Below are positions 58,874 to 64,000 of a stretch of DNA of 64,000 nt, piece after piece (positions within the stretch are counted from its first letter, which is position 1; every line of letters begins with the position of its first letter). The DNA lies in assembly GCF_022829365.1 (NCBI RefSeq), contig NZ_JAKSYJ010000168.1, positions 23,252-87,251 of the forward strand, given 5' to 3'. The notes beneath the pieces are model-generated. The model did not search any database and was not told the origin of the DNA. It saw nothing but the letters and a program-made list of their open reading frames with translations. Both the position numbers and the translations under genes were made by a program. The stretch is from Methylobacterium sp. J-077 (lineage in GTDB: Bacteria > Pseudomonadota > Alphaproteobacteria > Rhizobiales > Beijerinckiaceae).

Positions 58874-60559
58874 TCATGCAGCCCGCACCGTGTCGAGGAA
58901 GTGGGACACTTCCGCGGTGAGGTGCTCGGACTGGCGCGACAGTTCCGAAGCGGCGTTCAGCACCTGAACCGCCGATTTCCCGGTTTCCTCGGCGGCATCG
59001 GCGACGCCCGAGATGTTGCTGGTGACCTCGCCGGTGCCCCGGGCCGCTTGACCGACGTTCCGGACAATCTCCTGCGTCGCCGCACCCTGCTCTTCCACCG
59101 CCGCGGCGATCGAGGTCGCGACGGTGCTGATCTCCTGGATCCGCGCGGTGATCGAGCCGATTGCGGTCACCGCCTGCCCAGTCGACGCCTGGACCCGGGC
59201 GATCTGGCCGGCGATTTCTTCGGTCGCCTTGGCGGTCTGTTCCGCCAGAGCCTTCACTTCGGAAGCCACCACGGCAAAACCTCGCCCAGCGTCGCCGGCC
59301 CGCGCGGCTTCGATGGTCGCGTTCAAGGCCAACAAATTGGTCTGGCCGGCGATCGAAGAGATCAATCCGACCACGTCGCCGATCCGGGCGACGGCGCTGC
59401 TCAACTCATGCACAAGTGCGCCGGTCTGGCCGGCCTCATCGACCGCGCCCTGCGCGAGCTTGGCCGAGCTGTCCATCTGCCGGCCGATCTCCTGGACCGA
59501 AGATCCCAATTCCTCGGCGGCGGCGGCGACCGTGTTGACGTTGCTGGCGGCCTCTTCCGCGGCGGCGGCCACCGCACCGGACTGGGTGGACGTCTCTCCG
59601 GCCATGGCCGACATCGCGCCCGCCGTGGCCTGCAGTTCGGTGGCCGAGGACGACACCATGCCGATGATGCTGCCGACCGCCTGCTCGAAGCTGTCGGCCA
59701 TCTGGCGCATGCCGGCCTTGCGCTGCTCCTCGCTGGCTGCCCGCGCCTGCGCGGTCTCGGCCTCCAGTGCACGAGTGCGGATCATGTTGTCCTTGAACAC
59801 CTCGACGGCAGCCGCCATAGCGCCGATCTCGTCGCGCCGATCCCGCGCCGGCACCGTCACGCCGGTGTCGCCTCCGGCGAGCCGCGACATGACCTGCGTC
59901 ATCCGCTGGATCGGACGCGAGATGCGGTACAGAGAGAAGGCCGCCGCCGCCAGCGCTGCGAGCATAGAGAGGATGCCGTTGCCCCAGGCGGCCGCGGACG
60001 CGGTGTTGGCCCGGTCCACCGCCACGGCGACTTCATGCTTCGCTTTCTGCTCGTTGAAGACGACTAGGCGGGAGAGTGCGGCACGCGCGTCGTCGTAGAT
60101 CTTGACCGTATCGGCGCCGGTCAGCATCGCGAACGCGTCCGCCTGCCGGCCGGAACTGATCAGTTGGCGCATCGCGTCGTCCACCCGCCCGTAACGGGTC
60201 CATTGGGCCGCGAAGGCGTCGTACAGGGCCTGTTCTTCGGGGCCGGAAATCAGACCCTCGTAGGCCCGGCGCCGCTCGGCGAACTGTGCCAGCGTCGCAG
60301 CGAGCTGAGTCTCGCCCGCCGTGCGATGGTCGCCGTCGAGCGTCATCAAACGGAATTGCTTGATGCGCACTTCCGAGGCCGCGATCTCGACTTCGTTGAT
60401 CCGAGTCATTGAGGGCAGCCAGTTGTTTGCGACCTCAGTCATCGAATGCCGGATGTCGGCCAATTCGATGATTGACAAGCCTCCCTGGCCTGCTGCGAGC
60501 AGAGCGAACAATCCGAAGATCACCGCGAGCGTCGTCTTGAGAGAAACAGTGAGGCGCAT
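58874..60559 (-). CDS. Methyl-accepting chemotaxis protein
   Basis: 561 residues from ATG 60559 (a GTG 11 codons upstream is possible). N-terminal membrane helix, a periplasmic four-helix-bundle-type sensor, a second membrane helix (AWGNGILSMLAALAAAAFSLY), HAMP (RPIQRMTQVMSRLAGGDTGV) and a signalling domain with the conserved hairpin tip (VGLISSIAGQTNLLALNATIEAARAGDAGRGFAVVASEVKALAEQTAKAT). The ligand is unknown; no chemotaxis genes are adjacent. Confidence 0.92.
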   Translation of the reverse strand: MRLTVSLKTTLAVIFGLFALLAAGQGGLSIIELADIRHSMTEVANNWLPSMTRINEVEIAASEVRIKQFRLMTLDGDHRTAGETQLAATLAQFAERRRAYEGLISGPEEQALYDAFAAQWTRYGRVDDAMRQLISSGRQADAFAMLTGADTVKIYDDARAALSRLVVFNEQKAKHEVAVAVDRANTASAAAWGNGILSMLAALAAAAFSLYRISRPIQRMTQVMSRLAGGDTGVTVPARDRRDEIGAMAAAVEVFKDNMIRTRALEAETAQARAASEEQRKAGMRQMADSFEQAVGSIIGMVSSSATELQATAGAMSAMAGETSTQSGAVAAAAEEAASNVNTVAAAAEELGSSVQEIGRQMDSSAKLAQGAVDEAGQTGALVHELSSAVARIGDVVGLISSIAGQTNLLALNATIEAARAGDAGRGFAVVASEVKALAEQTAKATEEIAGQIARVQASTGQAVTAIGSITARIQEISTVATSIAAAVEEQGAATQEIVRNVGQAARGTGEVTSNISGVADAAEETGKSAVQVLNAASELSRQSEHLTAEVSHFLDTVRAA

Positions 60560-60592
60560 GGCTTGGCCCGGGTTCGCGGTAGATGCGCTCAC

Positions 60593-61231
60593 TAACAGCC
60601 TGAAGGTCGATCTGGAAAGAGCTTAAACATTGAGTCCGTAAGATTTTTGTGGCGGTTCATCAAAAAAGTTGCGTGGAAATGAACGATCACGCATATTAGT
60701 TTCTATATCGAGTAAGTATAAAAATCGATCTATATTTATATTGACCTGACCGCCAGTTCAGAAAATTTCTAAGTTCCCGATCGTTCAAAATACATGGAGC
60801 GTTTGTCGATCGACCAGACGGTTTTTTTACGTTTTCTGATTTCGCTGCTGTATCGGCCGACCCGAGACTTAGCGCATCGTTCGAGATATCGAACCCAACG
60901 CGATACGTTAGCTTTGTGATTCGCATCGTTCCGAAAGCCGGCGGCCACCGTTCGGAACGATGCGTCAGGAGGCGTCTTCGCCGTTTTTCGACGGTCGGCG
61001 CCATCGAGGATTGCCTGGTCCAGGATGACGACGGGATTCTGCCGCCAGGGCATGCCGCCGTGCCGTCCGAGCCTTGCGCTGACAGCGTTTCCATGACTGC
61101 TCGCAACCGTCGGCGGCGTCAGCCCTGCGCCGGGGGGTTAGACGGTTCCGAACACGCCGGTTTACGCGGAGTCACGTTGCGCCCCGGCCCCCGCTCCGGC
61201 ATTCCTGCCCCTCAGGATGGAGGGACGTGCG
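60593..61231. other. Intergenic region upstream of upp
   Basis: 639 bp, AT-rich in its first half. Frames in it do not look like proteins. It contains the perfect inverted repeat at 60922-60964 and presumably the promoters of the chemoreceptor (leftward) and upp (rightward). Confidence 0.5.
60922..60964. promoter_or_regulatory. 14-bp perfect inverted repeat upstream of upp
   Basis: CGCATCGTTCCGAA (60922-60935) and TTCGGAACGATGCG (60951-60964) with a 15-nt GC-rich loop. No T-run follows, so it is not a standard terminator. It could be a dimeric-protein site or a leader hairpin, about 270 bp before upp. Confidence 0.55.
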
Positions 61232-61867
61232 ATGCCGACGGGTCGGGTCACGGTGGTCGATCACCCCCTGGTGCAGCACAAGCTCACCTATCTGCGGGAC
61301 AAGAACCGGTCGACCAAGGGTTTTCGCCAGCTCCTGAACGAGATCGGCATGCTGCTCGCCTACGAGGTGACGCGCGACCTGCCGCTGGAGCCGGTGACCA
61401 TCGAGACGCCGATCCAGCCGATGGAGGGGCGGCAGATCCAGGGCAAGAAACTGGTCTTCGCCCCGATCCTGCGCGCCGGAGTCGGCTTCCTCGATGGCAT
61501 GCTGTCGCTGGTCCCGTCGGCGCGGGTCGCCCATGTCGGACTCTATCGCGACCCTGAGACGCTCGAAGCAGTCGAATACTATTTCAAGGCCCCCTCGGAT
61601 CTCGCCGACCGGACCGTATTGGTGCTCGACCCGATGCTCGCCACCGCAAATTCCGCCATCGCGGCCCTGGACCGGCTGAAGGCCCGGGGTGCGTCGGACC
61701 TGCGCTTCGTCTGCCTGCTGGCCGCCCCGGAGGGCCTCGCCAAGTTCCAGGCCGCGCATCCGGACGTGCCGATCTGGACGGCGGCCATCGACAGCCACCT
61801 GAATGACCACGGCTACATCGTCCCGGGTCTCGGCGATGCCGGGGATCGGATGTACGGCACGAGGTGA
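61232..61867 (+). CDS. upp: Uracil phosphoribosyltransferase
   Basis: 211 residues. Salvages uracil to UMP with PRPP. The PRPP-binding motif is VLVLDPMLATANSAIAALD, and FAPILRAGVGFLDGMLSLVP and the C-terminal GYIVPGLGDAGDRMYGT are typical. GGAGGG seven bases before ATG 61232 sets the start. Confidence 0.95.
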   Translation: MPTGRVTVVDHPLVQHKLTYLRDKNRSTKGFRQLLNEIGMLLAYEVTRDLPLEPVTIETPIQPMEGRQIQGKKLVFAPILRAGVGFLDGMLSLVPSARVAHVGLYRDPETLEAVEYYFKAPSDLADRTVLVLDPMLATANSAIAALDRLKARGASDLRFVCLLAAPEGLAKFQAAHPDVPIWTAAIDSHLNDHGYIVPGLGDAGDRMYGTR

Positions 61868-62026
61868 TCGGGCAGCCGGCGCGAGAAGGCGCAGGTCCTG
61901 TCGATTATCCGGCCGTTGTTTCACGTTCCGTCCGGATGCACATTGTATTCATCAGGCCGAATGCTACAAAAATCGTCCGGCTTCGATGTGGCGCCAAAAG
62001 CTGCACGGCCCGGAGGAGGAAGCACC

Positions 62027-63265
62027 ATGGCGATGGATCGCAGCGTGACGAGCCGGGCTCTCGCCTTGCTGGCGGCCGGCGTATTGGCCGCGGGCGAGGC
62101 GCGGGCCGCCGATCCGATCAAGATCGGGGTGATCGCCGAAGCTCAATCGGTGGTGGGTGCCTCGATCCCGCAGGCGGTCCAGCTCGCCGCCGACGAGATC
62201 AACGCCAAGGGCGGCGTCGACGGGCGCCAGATCCAGGTCGTGGCCTACGACGACAAGAGCTCGGCCTCCGACTCCGTTCGGGCGTTCCAGCGGGCAGTCA
62301 GCGAGGACAAGGTCAACCTCGTCATCGCCAGCTACATCTCCGAGGTGGTGCTGGCGCTGATGCCCTGGTCGGCCAGGCTCAAGACCCCGATGATCACGCC
62401 GGGCGCCGCCTCCAACGAGATCAGCTTGGCTGTTCATAAGGAGTACGCCCGCAACAAGTACACGTTCCACGGCTATCTCACCTCCGCGGCGCTTGCCCAG
62501 TCGATCTGCGATTCGACCAAGGACCTGCTGCTCGACCTGATGAAGGTGAAGACGGCGGCGATCATGAGCGAGGACGCCGCTTGGACTCGCCCGCTCGATG
62601 CGTCTTATGAAAAATGCCTGCCCGAGATCGGCGTCAAGGTCGTCGACCACATCCGGTTCTCGCCGGATACGGGCGATTTCACCCCGATCTACAACAAGAT
62701 CGAGGCGGGGAAGCCCGACCTGATCGTAACCGGCATCTCGCATGTCGGCGTGCAGCCCACCGTGCAGTGGCAAAACCAGCAGGTGCCGCTCGCCATGACC
62801 GGAATGAACTCACAGGCGACCTCCTCGACCTTCTGGGCCAACACCAACGGCGCGACCCAGGGCGTGATCTTCCAGAGCATCGCGGTGCCGGGGGCCGCAA
62901 TCACCGACAAGTCACTGGCCTTCAGCGAGGCCTTCAAGAAACGCTTCGGCAGCGATCCGTCCTATGCCGGCTACATGGCCTACGATCAGGTCTACTACAC
63001 CGCCGACGCGGTGAAGCGCGCCGGTTCCACCGAGGCCGATAAGCTGGTGGACGCCCTGGAGAAGACCGACTGGGTCGGCACGGTCGGCCGTACCCAGTTC
63101 TACGGCCGGGACGACGACTTCACGCACTCGATCAAGTATGGGCCGGGCTTCGTCACCGGGCTGATGGCGCAGTGGCAGGACGGCAAGCAGGTGGCGATCT
63201 GGCCGACCAGCCTCGCCCAGGGCAAGATCGTGCTGCCCCCAGCTGTGAAGGCCGCGGCGCGATAG
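62027..63265 (+). CDS. ABC transporter substrate-binding protein, amino-acid type
   Basis: 412 residues. Signal peptide ending AGEARA before ADPIKIGVIAEAQ, then a Peripla_BP_6 type-I binding fold (VVGASIPQAVQLAADEINAKGGVDGRQIQVVAYDDKSS). Branched-chain amino acids, amides or related compounds are the usual ligands; the true ligand is unknown. No permease or ATPase gene follows in the window; the next gene is a reductase. Start at 62027 has GGAGGA. Confidence 0.9.
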   Translation: MAMDRSVTSRALALLAAGVLAAGEARAADPIKIGVIAEAQSVVGASIPQAVQLAADEINAKGGVDGRQIQVVAYDDKSSASDSVRAFQRAVSEDKVNLVIASYISEVVLALMPWSARLKTPMITPGAASNEISLAVHKEYARNKYTFHGYLTSAALAQSICDSTKDLLLDLMKVKTAAIMSEDAAWTRPLDASYEKCLPEIGVKVVDHIRFSPDTGDFTPIYNKIEAGKPDLIVTGISHVGVQPTVQWQNQQVPLAMTGMNSQATSSTFWANTNGATQGVIFQSIAVPGAAITDKSLAFSEAFKKRFGSDPSYAGYMAYDQVYYTADAVKRAGSTEADKLVDALEKTDWVGTVGRTQFYGRDDDFTHSIKYGPGFVTGLMAQWQDGKQVAIWPTSLAQGKIVLPPAVKAAAR

Positions 63266-63372
63266 GCCATCCTCGCCCGGGCCGCGCTTGCCAAGCGCTT
63301 CCGTTGCCGCAAGTAGAGCCGGGTCGCGCCTCAGGGTGCGGCCCGGACCACGCACGCGTTGAGGATCCTTCG

Positions 63373-64000
63373 ATGGCCAGCCCCACCCTGCCCGAGACCA
63401 TGCGCCGGATCCATTTCACTGGACCGGGCGGACCGGAGGTGATCGCCATCGAGACTGCGCCGCTGCCCATCCCAGGACCGGGACAGGTGCTGATCGAGGT
63501 GGTCGCAGCGGGCGTGAACCGGCCTGACGTGATGCAACGCGCCGGCCTGTACCCGCCGCCGCCCGGGGCTACCGAGATCCCGGGCCTCGAAGTTGCGGGC
63601 CGTATCGCGGCGCTGGGGGAGGGGGTCGAGGGTCTCGCGGTCGGCGACGAAGTCTGCGCGCTGGTGATCAGCGGCGGCTACGCCGAATTCGCGGTCGCCG
63701 AGGCGTCGCATTGCCTGCCGCGCCCAAAGGCGCTGTCGCTGGTCGATGCGGCCGGGCTGCCGGAGACGTTCTTCACGGTCTATTCCAACGTCGTGCAGCG
63801 CGGCCGTCTCGCCGAGGGCGAAAGCTTCCTGGTGCATGGCGGGTCGAGCGGCATCGGCGCCACCGCGATCCAGATCGCCAAGCATGTCGGCGCCAAGGTC
63901 TTCGCCACTGCGGGCTCGGCCGAGAAGTGCAAGTTCTGCGAGGAGCTCGGGGCCGATGCGGCGATCGACTACAAGCAGGCCGACTTCGCCGAGGAGATCA
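63373..64000 (+). CDS. Quinone oxidoreductase, MDR family (truncated by window end)
   Basis: 209 residues visible. MDR superfamily NAD(P)H-dependent reductase without zinc, with RIHFTGPGGPEVI, AAGVNRPDVMQRAG, PGLEVAGRIAALGEGVEG and the nucleotide-binding glycines LVHGGSSGIGATAIQIAKHVGAKVFATAGS. The C-terminal part lies beyond the window. It reduces quinones or related electrophiles, presumably in the cytosol. Confidence 0.9.
   Translation, partial: MASPTLPETMRRIHFTGPGGPEVIAIETAPLPIPGPGQVLIEVVAAGVNRPDVMQRAGLYPPPPGATEIPGLEVAGRIAALGEGVEGLAVGDEVCALVISGGYAEFAVAEASHCLPRPKALSLVDAAGLPETFFTVYSNVVQRGRLAEGESFLVHGGSSGIGATAIQIAKHVGAKVFATAGSAEKCKFCEELGADAAIDYKQADFAEEI

Noticed and set aside
60696..61106. 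136-residue minus-strand frame upstream of the chemoreceptor
   Set aside because: Mixed composition, no ribosome binding site, no family-like segment, and it covers the inverted repeat; treated as non-coding.
61916..62026. Upstream extension of the substrate-binding protein frame
   Set aside because: The ATG at 62027 has GGAGGA and starts a normal signal peptide; the upstream 37 residues would destroy the signal.

Overview
The window is high-GC alphaproteobacterial DNA, most like Methylobacterium or a close relative. That genus call is inference, from the gene families and gene order: hpf-ptsN, divergent ftsEX, opgGH, DUF2852, DUF3108, a DUF6894-type protein, and a flagellin gene next to a TPR-GT41 glycosyltransferase. 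It splits near 30.4 kb into a mobile half and a chromosomal half.

Mobile half (1-30.4 kb). Two phage-derived elements lie side by side around a tRNA-Ser(TGA) gene (12936-13022). The left element (1 to about 12.9 kb, left end outside the window) has a tyrosine integrase, a divergent excisionase-like gene, a coupled operon with a DUF3987 primase-helicase-like protein, a Nu1-like packaging protein, and a tail tape measure protein. The right element is complete: a 15-bp direct repeat at the 3' end of the tRNA (13012-13026) recurs at 30426-30440, 147 bp upstream of a P4-type integrase. These repeats define a 17.4-kb element. Reading inward from that integrase it holds an excisionase-like gene, a coupled operon with an O-like replication protein that carries iterons inside its own gene, a Nu1-like protein, a coiled-coil protein, a ClpP-like protease, small tail-type genes and a frameshifted tape measure gene. 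The tRNA-proximal end holds accessory genes, including an AT-rich trio (membrane/SPOR protein, DUF4145 protein, membrane-anchored protein). No portal, major capsid, large terminase, tail tube or sheath gene is visible between the repeats, so the element is either a satellite-like island or a strongly reduced prophage.

Chromosomal half (30.4-64 kb). Order: flagellin glycosyltransferase and flagellin; Tex; small conserved genes; a DUF3108 protein and a cupin; opgGH for osmoregulated periplasmic glucans; hpf-ptsN with a small secreted protein; a DUF218 protein; ftsEX divergent from a zinc-ribbon protein. Then three tandem AraC-type paralogues, of which only the first is intact; a GT2 glycosyltransferase; a MATE exporter divergent from its probable HxlR regulator; a periplasmic thioredoxin; a TetR regulator; a DUF2852 protein; a chemoreceptor; upp; an amino-acid-type ABC substrate-binding protein; and the start of a quinone oxidoreductase that runs off the right edge.

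The points most worth following are the bounded satellite-like element with its AT-rich trio, the O-gene iterons, the two tape measure proteins with different peptidoglycan hydrolase modules, and several palindromic operator candidates beside small DNA-binding genes.
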